Positions 1 to 8,328 of a stretch of DNA of 64,000 nt are shown here, piece after piece; the stretch's first letter is position 1, and the number at the start of each line of letters is the position of its first letter. Source of the stretch: Chryseobacterium panacisoli (GTDB taxonomy: Bacteria > Bacteroidota > Bacteroidia > Flavobacteriales > Weeksellaceae). Below the pieces are notes generated by a model, which worked only from the letters and a program-made list of their open reading frames with translations, did no database searches and had not been told where the DNA came from. The translations under genes and the position numbers were made by a program. Location: positions 868,001 to 932,000 of the forward strand of contig NZ_VTRU01000001.1 in assembly GCF_008274625.1 (NCBI RefSeq), given 5' to 3'.

Positions 1-1649
1 CTGAATACATTCTGATTGCTCATAAAATCTTCTTTCGAGATTACCCATCCGGCACTTACCGCAGGGAATACTCTATGTCTGTCTCCTGATGAATATTTAG
101 AAGTCCCATCTCTACGAACAGATCCGTTCAAGAGATATTTCCCTTTATAGTCATAGTTAATTCTGGCAAACATAGATTCAATTCTATCCTGATAAGGGAC
201 TACATCATATCCTTCTACGTCTTTATCAATCATAATGATATTAGTACCGTTGAAAATATTCATCGAAGCATTGGTTCCGTCATAATTAACGTTAAGTGCT
301 TCTAAATACGTTTGGGAATAAGAATTTCTTGTTCTTGAAAAACCGGCAAGAATTTCAAGGTTATGATCTCCTAGTGACTTTTTCCAGCTTAAAGTATTGT
401 CCCAGATATAATTTCTGTTTCTTGAATCTCTTGTAATCAGCTTATTAGGCTTCTGATCAGAAACAGGAACATAATTAAATGTAGGAGTATATTCGTACAG
501 ATTTGTGTTATAATTGTCTGTTGTATAGCTTACTCTTAAAGTAAAGTCCTGCAAAAATTTATATTCTGCCCAGACATTGTTCAATAATCTTTCCTGTCTG
601 TTCTGAGAACGATATAAATCTAATATCGCACGTGGGTTAGGAATAGAATATCCGTTAAAGAACTGATAGTCTCCTGTACCCGGATTCATCACAGAAAAGA
701 TAGGAGGTGCGTTATAAGCGTTTAATAAAGGATTTTTTGCCTGATCGGTACGCATTTTAGAGAATGTGAAATTGTTCCCGATGGTTAGGTTATCAGTAAT
801 CTTATAACTAAGGTTTAATTTTGTATTAAGTCTGTTAAATCCTGAACCTGAATTAATACCCTGCCCTGCAGCAATATTACCTTCGTCCTGTAGATTTCCT
901 ATGCTTGCATAATAATTAAGCTTTCCTAAACTTCCTGAAGCTGAGAAATCATTAGAATTAATGATACTTGTTCTGAAAATTTCATTGAACCAATCTGTAT
1001 CTGCAGGAAAATTAGCTCTGGAAAGTGCTCCATTAAGATTCCCATTATCATTCATCAGCTTTTCATTATAAAGCTCAATATACTGATCAGAATTGGTCAT
1101 TTTAGGAACATTGGTAACCTTCTTAATTCCCAGATAAGAATTGAAATTGAATATCGGTTTCCCTCTTCCTGTTTTTGTTTTAATGATTACTGCCCCGTTA
1201 GCTGCTCTTGCTCCGAAGATGGCTAAACTGGAAGGATCTTTCAATACACTCATAGACTCAATATCCTGAGGACCAAGGAAAGAGATGTCATCAGTGATCA
1301 TTCCATCAACGATGAATACTGTTTTACCAGTCAGGGAACCTACCCCTCTGATATCTACTCTCGGAGAACTTCCCGGCGTACCGGAATTTAAAACCTGTAC
1401 CCCGGATAACTTACCTTGTATTGAGCTTATTGGGTTAGCGTTTGGTTTATCAGCAAGGTCCTTTGCAGAAACCATTCCGATACTTCCCGTAACGTTTTCT
1501 TTTTTCTGAGATCCATATCCGATCAAAACTACCTCCTCGATCTTCTGCTCTTTGGCAGTAGTATCTTTTGGAGTAGTCTGAGCATTGACGTTCATACCAA
1601 AGTACAGAACAGCAATGAGACATGAATACTTTAAATTACTTTGTTTCAT
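1..1649 (-). CDS. SusC/RagA-type TonB-dependent outer membrane transporter, C-terminus cut by window edge
   Basis: The reading frame is open from an ATG at 1649 to the left edge, so about 549 N-terminal residues are visible and the rest of the barrel lies outside. A signal peptide ends near VNAQ. It is followed by a TonB-box/plug start of the form EEVVLIGYGSQKK, then the SusC plug motifs VDIRGVGSL, VFIVDGM and IFGARAANGAVIIKTK. These are classic for SusC-like outer membrane importers that work with a SusD lipoprotein. The usual N-terminal carboxypeptidase-D-like domain of about 80 residues is absent. The partner SusD would be expected downstream (left of the window). The substrate cannot be read from this fragment. 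Family assignment is firm; specificity is unknown. Confidence 0.93.
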   Translation of the reverse strand, partial: MKQSNLKYSCLIAVLYFGMNVNAQTTPKDTTAKEQKIEEVVLIGYGSQKKENVTGSIGMVSAKDLADKPNANPISSIQGKLSGVQVLNSGTPGSSPRVDIRGVGSLTGKTVFIVDGMITDDISFLGPQDIESMSVLKDPSSLAIFGARAANGAVIIKTKTGRGKPIFNFNSYLGIKKVTNVPKMTNSDQYIELYNEKLMNDNGNLNGALSRANFPADTDWFNEIFRTSIINSNDFSASGSLGKLNYYASIGNLQDEGNIAAGQGINSGSGFNRLNTKLNLSYKITDNLTIGNNFTFSKMRTDQAKNPLLNAYNAPPIFSVMNPGTGDYQFFNGYSIPNPRAILDLYRSQNRQERLLNNVWAEYKFLQDFTLRVSYTTDNYNTNLYEYTPTFNYVPVSDQKPNKLITRDSRNRNYIWDNTLSWKKSLGDHNLEILAGFSRTRNSYSQTYLEALNVNYDGTNASMNIFNGTNIIMIDKDVEGYDVVPYQDRIESMFARINYDYKGKYLLNGSVRRDGTSKYSSGDRHRVFPAVSAGWVISKEDFMSNQNVF

Positions 1650-2011
1650 ATAGTTTCAATTTTATTCAAATAAATTCAAATTTGTACCTGTCTCTAAAGT
1701 GGAGTTATTTAAAATCTCAAAAAAAGACATTAGCCAAAAATATAAAAAATATCGAACAATGTTAAACTATCTTAAATATTTAAAAATTATAAGGTTTCAC
1801 TATATTTAAATTGACAAAGTTTTAAATTTTATAATTTTATATTTAAAATAATTATTAATTACCCATCATTTTATTAATTATAAATTAACATTCTTACTGC
1901 AAAAAATCACCAAATCATGCTGTGAGCTTAATATTTTGTTAAATAGAGAATAGTAATTACCTTTGGTGCAGTTTTTGAGAAAAAGCATTTAAAATCAATA
2001 ATAAAAGATCA
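1650..2011. other. Intergenic region between divergent susC and DUF4197-like gene
   Basis: This 362-base, very AT-rich stretch separates two divergent genes and holds no convincing ORF. The plus-strand promoter near 1935-1965 is listed separately. For the minus-strand susC, a TATTTTTG element at 1742-1735 fits the Bacteroidota -7 consensus, but the nearest possible -33 triplet lies only 14 bases upstream, so that promoter is weak. No hairpin or repeat stands out. Confidence 0.5.
1935..1965 (+). promoter_or_regulatory. Bacteroidota-type promoter for the gene at 2012
   Basis: TTTG at 1935-1938 is followed after 19 bases by TACCTTTG at 1958-1965, which fits the phylum consensus TTTG / TAnnTTTG with normal spacing. 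Transcription would start near 1969 and give a leader of about 43 bases before the ATG at 2012. Confidence 0.6.
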
Positions 2012-2683
2012 ATGAAAAAATATATCATTGCAGCCGCTCTTATCATAGGAACCGGTGCTGTTATTACCACCAGCGTACAATCATGTACAACACTGGCTAC
2101 ATCGGACATGGGGCTTTCTATTATCAAAAGAATCCTGCTTAATGGTATTGATAAAGGAATGGGCATCTACGGAAACAAGGAAGCCTTTCTGCAAAATAAT
2201 ATGGTAGACAAAGCGCTTCCCAAAGAGCTGAGAGACATCAATTCTACACTGGAGAAAATTGCCCCATCACTGGTAGCCAAAGAGAGAGATTATATAGCAC
2301 AGGCAGCAGCTTATACAGTGAATACTTCAAAACCTATTCTGGAAGGTGCTGTTAACAGCCTGAACGCTCAGGATGTAACAAGAATCATGCAGGGAACTAC
2401 AGCAACCCAAATTCTGAAGGAAAAGACATCCCAGCAGCTTATTGCCGCCATTGCTCCTAAAGTAGATGAAAAACTGAATGAATATGGGATTGTAAAAACC
2501 ATTAATACAGCGTTATCAGGAAGCAATTTCCTGGGCAGCCTTTTAGGAGGAAATAAAAGTACGGTCAATTCAGGCGGACTGAGCCAGCTGGCTTCCGAAC
2601 AACTGGTCAACGGACTATTCAACATCATTGAAGATTACGAGCATCAGAACTCCAAATCACTCCTGGGACCATTTGGAAAATAG
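2012..2683 (+). CDS. DUF4197-like probable lipoprotein
   Basis: The 223-residue product begins with a hydrophobic segment ending in TTSVQSC, which looks like a lipoprotein signal with Cys25 as acylation site. The rest is mostly helical. It carries the pattern GLSIIKRILLNGIDKG, then LPKELR, then a DVTRIMQG...TATQILKEKT stretch, matching my recollection of the DUF4197 family, whose function is not known. A glycine/serine/asparagine-rich linker (about 172-190) precedes the C-terminal helix. It has its own promoter and is followed after 40 bases by the DUF493 gene in the same direction. No enzymatic motif is visible. Family call is moderate, function none. Confidence 0.7.
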   Translation: MKKYIIAAALIIGTGAVITTSVQSCTTLATSDMGLSIIKRILLNGIDKGMGIYGNKEAFLQNNMVDKALPKELRDINSTLEKIAPSLVAKERDYIAQAAAYTVNTSKPILEGAVNSLNAQDVTRIMQGTTATQILKEKTSQQLIAAIAPKVDEKLNEYGIVKTINTALSGSNFLGSLLGGNKSTVNSGGLSQLASEQLVNGLFNIIEDYEHQNSKSLLGPFGK

Positions 2684-2723
2684 GAGAAATTTCGTTATAT
2701 TTATATTATATTAATACTTGCAG

Positions 2724-3029
2724 ATGGATATATTACAAGGAAATCAACACGCAAATCCTGAAGATTTTTATAAGTCTTTAAAGGATAAACTGGAGGGTCA
2801 TCATGATTTTCCGGAAGATTATTTATTTAAATTTATTATTCCTACAGACCAGTCAAAGCTTACTGAAATATACAGAGTTTTTGACGGCATTAAATTTACA
2901 CTGGGAAACCGCGAAAGCAAAAATGGAAAATACACGGCCTGCAACATCAATGCATTTGTTCTGGATGCAGATCAGGTTGTGAATATTTATAAAGAAGTAG
3001 CAAAAATAGAAGGCGTTATTCTATTGTAA
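2724..3029 (+). CDS. DUF493 (YbeD-like) family protein
   Basis: This small 101-residue soluble protein has the DUF493 layout: an N-terminal KLKDKLEGHHDFPEDYLFKFI segment followed by an ACT-like beta-alpha fold and the ending DQVVNIYKEVAKIEGVILL. E. coli YbeD belongs to this family; its role is unclear and probably regulatory. I chose the ATG at 2724 over the TTG two codons upstream (2718) because ATG gives the family's normal start. The gene follows the DUF4197-like gene without a terminator between them, so the two are probably cotranscribed. A clear terminator follows it. Confidence 0.8.
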   Translation: MDILQGNQHANPEDFYKSLKDKLEGHHDFPEDYLFKFIIPTDQSKLTEIYRVFDGIKFTLGNRESKNGKYTACNINAFVLDADQVVNIYKEVAKIEGVILL

Positions 3030-3035
3030 AAACAG

Positions 3036-3068
3036 AAACCGTTTCATTATTATGAAGCGGTTTTTTAT
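3036..3068 (+). terminator. Rho-independent terminator after the DUF493 gene
   Basis: A 12-base stem (arms 3036-3047 and 3052-3063, one G-T wobble) with a TTAT loop is followed by a T run. It starts seven bases after the stop codon. Confidence 0.85.
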
Positions 3069-3093
3069 TATTTAAAACATAAATAAAAACACT

Positions 3094-3561
3094 ATGAACA
3101 TCCAACTGATCCTATTTAATATTATCTTAATCACATCTGCAACAAGCTGTGTTCACAAAAACAACAGTGACAGCACAACAACTATCACCACTACAGTACA
3201 GCAGCAAAAGATTGAACAGATTCAGTTATCGGAAAGGACGAGAGGATTCAGTAAAAGCATTGTTTTAACACCTTCATTAAAAACAACAAATACAAATGAA
3301 GACATTGTAAATGCTAAGGTATCTACTGCTGAATGGAAAGCAGTTTCTAAACTTGCTGAAACCCTTGATTTATCTAAGATATCAGATCTTAAATCTCCTA
3401 CTACAGGCAGACATTCTGACCGTGCCATGGCTGCTTCTATTATTATTACTTCTAACGGAAAAGAGTATACTTCTTCAAGTTTTGATTCCGGGCATCCACC
3501 AAAAGAGCTGGAAGCTTTATATAATGCGATCAATGGAACTGAGAAAACAAAAGCTCAATAA
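3094..3561 (+). CDS. Hypothetical lipoprotein
   Basis: The 155-residue product has a short hydrophobic leader ending in TSATSC, a plausible lipobox with Cys19. A low-complexity Thr/Gln-rich stretch (about 26-40) follows, then a small domain from about residue 75 containing STAEWKAVSKLAETLDLSKISDL and ending with KELEALYNAIN. I do not recognise a family with known function; the C-terminal part resembles small secreted proteins seen in many Flavobacteriia. The gene lies between two terminators, so it is probably monocistronic. It is convergent with the ArsC-family gene. Confidence 0.7.
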   Translation: MNIQLILFNIILITSATSCVHKNNSDSTTTITTTVQQQKIEQIQLSERTRGFSKSIVLTPSLKTTNTNEDIVNAKVSTAEWKAVSKLAETLDLSKISDLKSPTTGRHSDRAMAASIIITSNGKEYTSSSFDSGHPPKELEALYNAINGTEKTKAQ

Positions 3562-3566
3562 AATAA

Positions 3567-3600
3567 AAATCCGCTCTTTTACAGAACGGATTTTTTTTTG
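3567..3600 (+). terminator. Bidirectional terminator between lipoprotein gene and arsC-family gene
   Basis: The arms at 3567-3577 and 3583-3593 form an 11-base stem with one mismatch and the loop TTTAC, flanked by a T run on the plus strand and an AT-rich tract on the minus strand. It lies six bases after the lipoprotein stop and before the convergent stop at 3613. Confidence 0.8.
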
Positions 3601-3612
3601 TTTGTATATTTA

Positions 3613-3963
3613 TTATTTTTCAATAAAGAATTTCACATTTTCAATAGGTCTTCCCAACATAGCGACTGACCCTTTTACCAAAATTGGCCTTTGGATCAGA
3701 GAAGGATTTTCGGAGAGAATTTTAAGCCATTCTTCTTCTGAATAATTTTTATCTGCATAATTATCAATATACAGCTTATCTGTCTTGCGGATGATATGAA
3801 AAACACTTTGGTTAAGCTTTTTCAGCACGGTTCTGATCTCAAGAACACTTAGTGGGTCTTCCACAATATTAATGATCTCAAAAGGCACTCCGTTTTCGTC
3901 AAGGTATTCCAGTACCGCGTTCGACTTTGAACAGTTCCCGTTATGTAAAACTTTAACTACCAT
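3613..3963 (-). CDS. ArsC-family reductase (YfgD/arsenate reductase-like)
   Basis: This 116-residue thioredoxin-fold protein begins VVKVLHNGNCSKSN, where Cys11 in the CSKS motif is the catalytic cysteine of glutaredoxin-dependent ArsC enzymes. The C-terminal half has the family's LIQRPILV segment and a GRP turn. Whether it reduces arsenate or is a housekeeping YfgD-type member cannot be told from sequence, and no ars operon genes are adjacent. An in-frame TTG at 3978 would add five residues; I chose the ATG at 3963 because it gives the family's N-terminus. It is convergent with the lipoprotein gene and shares its terminator. Confidence 0.85.
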   Translation of the reverse strand: MVVKVLHNGNCSKSNAVLEYLDENGVPFEIINIVEDPLSVLEIRTVLKKLNQSVFHIIRKTDKLYIDNYADKNYSEEEWLKILSENPSLIQRPILVKGSVAMLGRPIENVKFFIEK

Positions 3964-4051
3964 GATATAATTATTCAAAAAGTTAAACTTGCTTTAGACA
4001 AATTTAAAAAGAATTAAACTGAGTCTGTCTTAATGTTCTGATAAAAATATG

Positions 4052-4666
4052 TTAAAACAGTCCATGAAGTTCTGTTTCAATTTTCTCCAGAATGAGTCCG
4101 AAATCTTCCGGTTTTTCCACAAAATCAAGGTCATCTACCTCAACGATTAGAAGTTTTCCTTCTGTATAATTGGAGATCCATTTTTCATATTTCTGGTTCA
4201 GCTTTGAAAGGTATTCGATACTGATAGACGCTTCATATTCACGTCCTCTTTTATAGATTTTTTTAACCAGATTGGGAACATCCGATTTCAGATAGATCAG
4301 CAAGTCCGGAGCCGATACAAAAGACTTCATCAGATTGAAAACCGATGAGTAATTATTGAAATCCCTGTCCGAAAGAAGATTCATATCATTTAAGTTTTCT
4401 GCAAAAATATGGGCATCTTCGTAAATGGTACGGTCCTGAATGATGTTCTTACCACTTTCTCTGATCTCTTTTACCTGACGGAACCTGCTTCCCAGGAAAT
4501 AAACCTGCAGTGCGAAACTCCACTTACTCATATCTGAATAAAAATCTTCCAGATAAGGATTATGATCTACGTCTTCAAATTGTGCATCCCATCCGTAATG
4601 CTTGGAAAGCATCGTTGTCAAAGTTGTTTTTCCTGCTCCGATGTTTCCTGTAACTGCAATATGCAT
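4052..4666 (-). CDS. Deoxynucleoside kinase
   Basis: The 204-residue protein phosphorylates deoxynucleosides with ATP for nucleotide salvage. The P-loop GNIGAGKT is at residues 7-14, and the DRT motif at 78-80 followed by IYEDAHIFA corresponds to the ERS/DRS signature of the dCK/dGK family. The LID-type RGREYEASISIEYL segment lies near residue 140-155. It is intracellular and likely acts on deoxyadenosine or deoxyguanosine, but the base specificity cannot be read. It starts 27 bases after the stop of the upstream exported-protein gene, so the two are probably one transcript. Confidence 0.9.
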   Translation of the reverse strand: MHIAVTGNIGAGKTTLTTMLSKHYGWDAQFEDVDHNPYLEDFYSDMSKWSFALQVYFLGSRFRQVKEIRESGKNIIQDRTIYEDAHIFAENLNDMNLLSDRDFNNYSSVFNLMKSFVSAPDLLIYLKSDVPNLVKKIYKRGREYEASISIEYLSKLNQKYEKWISNYTEGKLLIVEVDDLDFVEKPEDFGLILEKIETELHGLF

Positions 4667-4693
4667 AATATTCTTTTTCCTTGTATTTACTGA

Positions 4694-5656
4694 TTAGTTG
4701 ATAAGTTTTTCGATTGCTTCAGTCTGAACTATAGAAGTATCTTCAATCAATTTCTGTAAGGTATTGTCTGAAGGTTTCTCCACTGTATTCTCATCAGGCT
4801 TTTCTTCAGTCTTTTCTACTGGTTTTTCTGTAGATTGCTGCAGAGATTCCGGCTGAGCTTCGAGCTGTTTCTGCTGTTTGGCTTTCTTTACTTTTTCAAA
4901 GCTGTAAAGATAGAGTTTGTTGCCCTTGATTTCAAAATAAGAAAGTATGTTTTTATCCACAATTTGCGCCTCAGGATCTTCAAAAACCGTCACCATTCCT
5001 TTTTCAGGAACGTATTGTGAAATAAAATTGCTTGCAACAACCAGAATTACATCATTTTCTCTTCTGAATCGTTTTCCGTTTTCTAAAGGGGCTTCAAAAA
5101 TTTTTTCAAATTTCAGGCTGTAAATCCTGATATGTTTTCTTGTTAAAATATAAACCTTATTTTCGTAGATCAGCATATCCATCATATCTTCAAAACTGAT
5201 ATCAAACGGATAGGAATTGATCGTAGTATCATTCCTGAAATTATACTGTATCAGACGTTTTGTGCTGTCATCCAAAAGCCATAGCTGCTGCAGATCTTCG
5301 GCATAAGCCATTCTGATGAAACCAAATTTCTGCTTAAAATCAAGCCTTTGGATTTCATTCATATTCTGATCTACAAATTTCATTTCCTGAGCATTTTCAG
5401 AAAATAAAGGCACATTCAGGGGATTTTGCACATTCTGCACCTTGTAAGGAACAGTAAGCATCATTTTCCCGATCTGTTTCCCCAAGGAATCATATTTGGT
5501 AAAACTAAAATCTTTATTTTTATAGATATACAGATTTCCGTAATCATCGGCAAGCATATCTTTAGCTTCCTTCAATTTTAAAGTATCTAAAGGAATAATG
5601 TTCTGCGCAGAAAATGTACAGAAAGCAAAAGTCAATATCAGATATAGTAATCTCAA
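4694..5656 (-). CDS. Hypothetical exported protein with Glu/Lys/Pro-rich tail
   Basis: The 320-residue product has a signal peptide ending at FSAQ. Residues about 25-250 consist of short beta-rich repeats with bulky aromatic and Asp turns (DDYGNLYIYKNKDF, DQNMNEIQRLDF), suggesting a beta-propeller-like fold that I cannot place in a named family. From about residue 262 the sequence becomes low complexity with repeated EKP/TEEKP/NTVEKP units, ending in a short helix. It is the first gene of a likely operon with the deoxynucleoside kinase. No catalytic motif is visible. Function is unknown. Confidence 0.7.
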   Translation of the reverse strand: MRLLYLILTFAFCTFSAQNIIPLDTLKLKEAKDMLADDYGNLYIYKNKDFSFTKYDSLGKQIGKMMLTVPYKVQNVQNPLNVPLFSENAQEMKFVDQNMNEIQRLDFKQKFGFIRMAYAEDLQQLWLLDDSTKRLIQYNFRNDTTINSYPFDISFEDMMDMLIYENKVYILTRKHIRIYSLKFEKIFEAPLENGKRFRRENDVILVVASNFISQYVPEKGMVTVFEDPEAQIVDKNILSYFEIKGNKLYLYSFEKVKKAKQQKQLEAQPESLQQSTEKPVEKTEEKPDENTVEKPSDNTLQKLIEDTSIVQTEAIEKLIN

Positions 5657-5748
5657 AATTCTTTTTTACTAAAGATAGCGCTCCCTATGGAACGCTACCA
5701 ATTTACATACTTTATTTTATTCAGATAGAAATTGTTATTAAACTTTTG

Positions 5749-6771
5749 TTATTTAATTACAACTTCATAAATCTTCGGCCAGTTCTTCCCTGTTACCAAC
5801 ATATTCTCACCTTTGAAAGCAATTCCGTTCAATACGTCATCACTTCCTTTTGTGTTCTGTTTGGCAATTTCTGTGAAATCAAAAGTTCCCACTACTTCAC
5901 CGTTGGCCGGATTAATTTTTAAAATAATCGGTTTCTGCCATACGTTGGCATAGATAAATCCGTTGTGGTATTCCAGCTCGTTCAGTTGATCATATGCCTG
6001 AGAACTTCCTGCAACAGCGATATATTTGATCAGTTTTGAAGGGTTATTTACATCAAGGAAATACAGCAGTTTACTTCCGTCAGAAGCAATCAGGTTTTTC
6101 CCGTCATAGGTCAGTCCCCAACCTTCACCCAATACATTTGGATAAGCAAATTCTGAAAGGAGTTTTAAAGAGCTTTTATCATAAATATATCCTTTTTTGC
6201 TCTGCCATGTCAGCTGATACACTTTATCCCCTACAATAGTACTTCCTTCAGAAAAGTCTTCCTGAGCCTGTTTGGTAGAAGCAAGCGGCGTTGTAGTTCC
6301 CAAGGTATATTTTAAAATCTGGGAAGCTCCGTTCTGTCCGTCACTTTCATAGATGGTATTTCCTTCCACCTGGAAACCCTGTACAAAGTTTTTAGGATCG
6401 TGAGGATATTCTGCTACAATCTGGTAAGGAATATTTTTTTCAGGATTTTTTGCAAATACATTAATGGTTGCATCCTGATTCAATACTTCTCCCCCTTTTG
6501 TTTTAACGTTGAATGTCACAGCATTATCACCTAATGTGAAAAACTTAGGATCAACGGTTAAATCTGTTGTTTCTTTATCTCCAAAGCTGATGGTTACACT
6601 TTCTGCATTTTCCGTAACTTCTTTCGGAAGCTCAAGCTTATCTCCGAAATGGTACCCTTTCGACTCCATTGAATTATTATAAGTATTCAGTGTATCAAGA
6701 ATTTCTTTATTCTTGTTACAAGATGCCAGTAATAAAATCGCTGCAAAACCCGCTATTATATTTTTTTTCAT
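5749..6771 (-). CDS. Glutaminyl-peptide cyclotransferase, lipoprotein
   Basis: The 340-residue product carries a lipobox LLASC (Cys18), so it is a periplasmic or surface lipoprotein. After an Ig-like N-terminal segment (about 35-110) comes the plant/bacterial-type glutamine cyclotransferase propeller: NFVQGFQVEGNTIYESDGQNGAS, then LTWQ, GEGWGLTYDG, LNELEY and the terminal LNGIAF...VTGKNWPKIYEV. These are the conserved blades of enzymes converting N-terminal Gln to pyroglutamate. Its extra N-terminal domain makes it longer than the plant enzyme core. It seems to be transcribed alone from the promoter at 6792-6823. Confidence 0.9.
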   Translation of the reverse strand: MKKNIIAGFAAILLLASCNKNKEILDTLNTYNNSMESKGYHFGDKLELPKEVTENAESVTISFGDKETTDLTVDPKFFTLGDNAVTFNVKTKGGEVLNQDATINVFAKNPEKNIPYQIVAEYPHDPKNFVQGFQVEGNTIYESDGQNGASQILKYTLGTTTPLASTKQAQEDFSEGSTIVGDKVYQLTWQSKKGYIYDKSSLKLLSEFAYPNVLGEGWGLTYDGKNLIASDGSKLLYFLDVNNPSKLIKYIAVAGSSQAYDQLNELEYHNGFIYANVWQKPIILKINPANGEVVGTFDFTEIAKQNTKGSDDVLNGIAFKGENMLVTGKNWPKIYEVVIK

Positions 6772-6791
6772 TGAATTTCTAAATATTTCCC

Positions 6792-6823
6792 CAAAAATAG
6801 CAAATTTTATTCCGTATTGCCAA
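6792..6823 (-). promoter_or_regulatory. Promoter for the glutaminyl cyclotransferase gene
   Basis: On the minus strand TTG (6823-6821) and TATTTTTG (6799-6792) are 21 bases apart, matching the Bacteroidota consensus. Transcription would start near 6788, giving a leader of about 17 bases. The element overlaps the 3' end of the neighbouring VOC gene. Confidence 0.5.
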
Positions 6824-7190
6824 TATTATCTATGGGTTCACCAAATTGCAGGATATAACCATTGTTGTCATAGATCGCAAATTCCCTCATTCCCCACTCA
6901 AAAGATTCAATCTCATAGCAGACTTTAGCCTTTGTTTTAAGCTCTTCCCAAAGCTCATCCACCTTATTTACATTGAAATAAAATGAGCCGGAAAAACCGA
7001 TTGAAGTATTTCTTTCATGCTGGTTAGGCTGAGAAAGCATCATGTATATTTCATCTTTACGAAGAGAAGCCCATTGCCAGTCATCATTTCTATCGACCAG
7101 GGTAAAACCGAGAACACGCATATAAAATCCTATGGTCTCATCAATATTTTCTGTCCAGAGAATAGGACGAAGTGCCGTAAACTGTATCAT
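6807..7190 (-). CDS. VOC superfamily (glyoxalase/bleomycin-resistance-like) protein
   Basis: This 127-residue protein shows the paired beta-alpha-beta-beta-beta modules of the VOC fold: FTALRPILWTENIDETIGFYMRVLGF at the start and MREFAIYDNNGYILQFGEP at the end. Glu near the C-terminus is in the usual metal-ligand position. The substrate is unknown. Its start overlaps the stop of the GNAT gene by four bases, so it is translationally coupled as the last gene of a three-gene operon (SRPBCC, GNAT, VOC). Confidence 0.85.
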   Translation of the reverse strand: MIQFTALRPILWTENIDETIGFYMRVLGFTLVDRNDDWQWASLRKDEIYMMLSQPNQHERNTSIGFSGSFYFNVNKVDELWEELKTKAKVCYEIESFEWGMREFAIYDNNGYILQFGEPIDNIGNTE

Positions 7191-7693
7191 GATTCCTGTA
7201 ATTCAAAAGTATTTTTATGGATTTTCATATTCAGAGAAATCCAGGTTTCTTTATCAATCTTCGCTTCGCTCTTAACTTCAGGGTCAAAAGCAAAACCTAC
7301 TTTCCGGTAACATTCAATAGCTCCGGTGTTCCAGTCATAAACATTCAGTTCGGCAGTTTCTTTGTCAAAATGACTAAACCCATATTTCAGAAGTTCCTGC
7401 ATCACCTTCTTTCCATAACCTTTTCCTCTGTTGTTCTCGTCCCAGATCAGAATTCTGCCCAGCAGAAATGTCTTTTCCTTTAAAAAAATCTGAGCATGGC
7501 TAATGGTATTTCTGGTCTGATCTGTAATTTTAAATAAGGTTCTGTTTTTATCAGACAAATCGGTTTGCAGCTGTTCTGCAGTAAGTGGGAAACGATATGC
7601 GGGTCCGGCAAACTGAAGGAGCATTCTTTCATCGTTTATTTTTGAAATAAGCAATCGTGCATCTTCAATTGTAAAAGGTTCTAATGTAATCAT
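7187..7693 (-). CDS. GNAT-family N-acetyltransferase
   Basis: The 168-residue protein has the GNAT acetyl-CoA binding motif A near residues 85-105 (FLLGRILIWDENNRGKGYGKKVMQELL, where RGKGYG is the Q/RxxGxG loop) and motif B (ELNVYDWNTGAIECYRKVGF). It transfers an acetyl group to an unidentified acceptor, resembling the RimJ/RimL-type branch. It lies three bases after the SRPBCC gene stop and overlaps the VOC start, so all three are one operon. Confidence 0.88.
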   Translation of the reverse strand: MITLEPFTIEDARLLISKINDERMLLQFAGPAYRFPLTAEQLQTDLSDKNRTLFKITDQTRNTISHAQIFLKEKTFLLGRILIWDENNRGKGYGKKVMQELLKYGFSHFDKETAELNVYDWNTGAIECYRKVGFAFDPEVKSEAKIDKETWISLNMKIHKNTFELQES

Positions 7694-7696
7694 TGT

Positions 7697-8122
7697 TTAT
7701 TTTTCTACATATTCTTTTAAACTTTGTCCCAGAATAGTTTTCCAGCCTTCTGTAAAGTTTTCTCTTGAAAAACCTTCTCCTAAATCTTTGAAGTTTTCAA
7801 TTCCTTCGTGAGTCACCTTCACCAGTGTCTGTCCGTCTTCCGGAAGCAAATCCCAGGTTACAATAGTCTTCAGTGCTGAAAAATCAGGATAAGACCATGT
7901 GTGCTTCAGTTTCTGATTGGGCATTATTTCTAAAATCTCACCCTGATGATGGTATTTATTTTCCCCTCCGGGTTCGTAGAAGTTAAATTCTTTACCTATT
8001 TCCAATACAAAATCCTGGATATCAAAATACCAGGATTTCATTTCATTTTTATCGGTCAATGCTTTCCAGATTTTTTCAGCCGGAACATTTATTTTGTGCT
8101 GAACAGTGATGGGTGTACTCAT
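7697..8122 (-). CDS. SRPBCC/AHSA1-domain protein
   Basis: The 141-residue product has the START-like AHSA1 pattern: an N-terminal VQHKINVPAEKIWKALTDKNEMKSWY helix-grip segment, a central EILEIMPNQKLKHTWSYPDFS strand and a C-terminal FTEGWKTILGQSLKEYVEK helix. Such proteins bind hydrophobic ligands or partner proteins; the ligand is not predictable. It is the first gene of the SRPBCC-GNAT-VOC operon. No good TAnnTTTG element was found directly upstream. Confidence 0.87.
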   Translation of the reverse strand: MSTPITVQHKINVPAEKIWKALTDKNEMKSWYFDIQDFVLEIGKEFNFYEPGGENKYHHQGEILEIMPNQKLKHTWSYPDFSALKTIVTWDLLPEDGQTLVKVTHEGIENFKDLGEGFSRENFTEGWKTILGQSLKEYVEK

Positions 8123-8328
8123 ATTATAGATTTAATAGGTTTAAAATTAAACATTTTGTCTATAATATTTAACCACAAAAGTCATAAAAGTTTTAACCTG
8201 AATTTGTTTAATGAAAAGTATACTTAAGTTTTTAAAAATCTGAGATCTTTCATTTTCAGGCCTTTTTTATAACTCAAGCTTATTCCCATCCATATTCTTT
8301 TGTAACTTTTATGGTTATTTAATCTTAA

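Noticed and set aside
3311..3745. 144-codon plus-strand ORF across the lipoprotein gene and the arsC-family gene
   Set aside because: It is out of frame with a clear lipoprotein and antisense to a clear ArsC protein, spans a terminator and has biased Leu/Ile composition typical of shadow frames.
5673..5696. Terminator hairpin AGCGCTCC...GGAACGCT after the glutaminyl cyclotransferase gene
   Set aside because: The stem is plausible but no T run follows on the minus strand within ten bases, so I did not list it as a terminator.
5614..5922. 102-codon plus-strand ORF over the gap and the glutaminyl cyclotransferase 3' end
   Set aside because: It is antisense to conserved coding sequence, with no domain or promoter.
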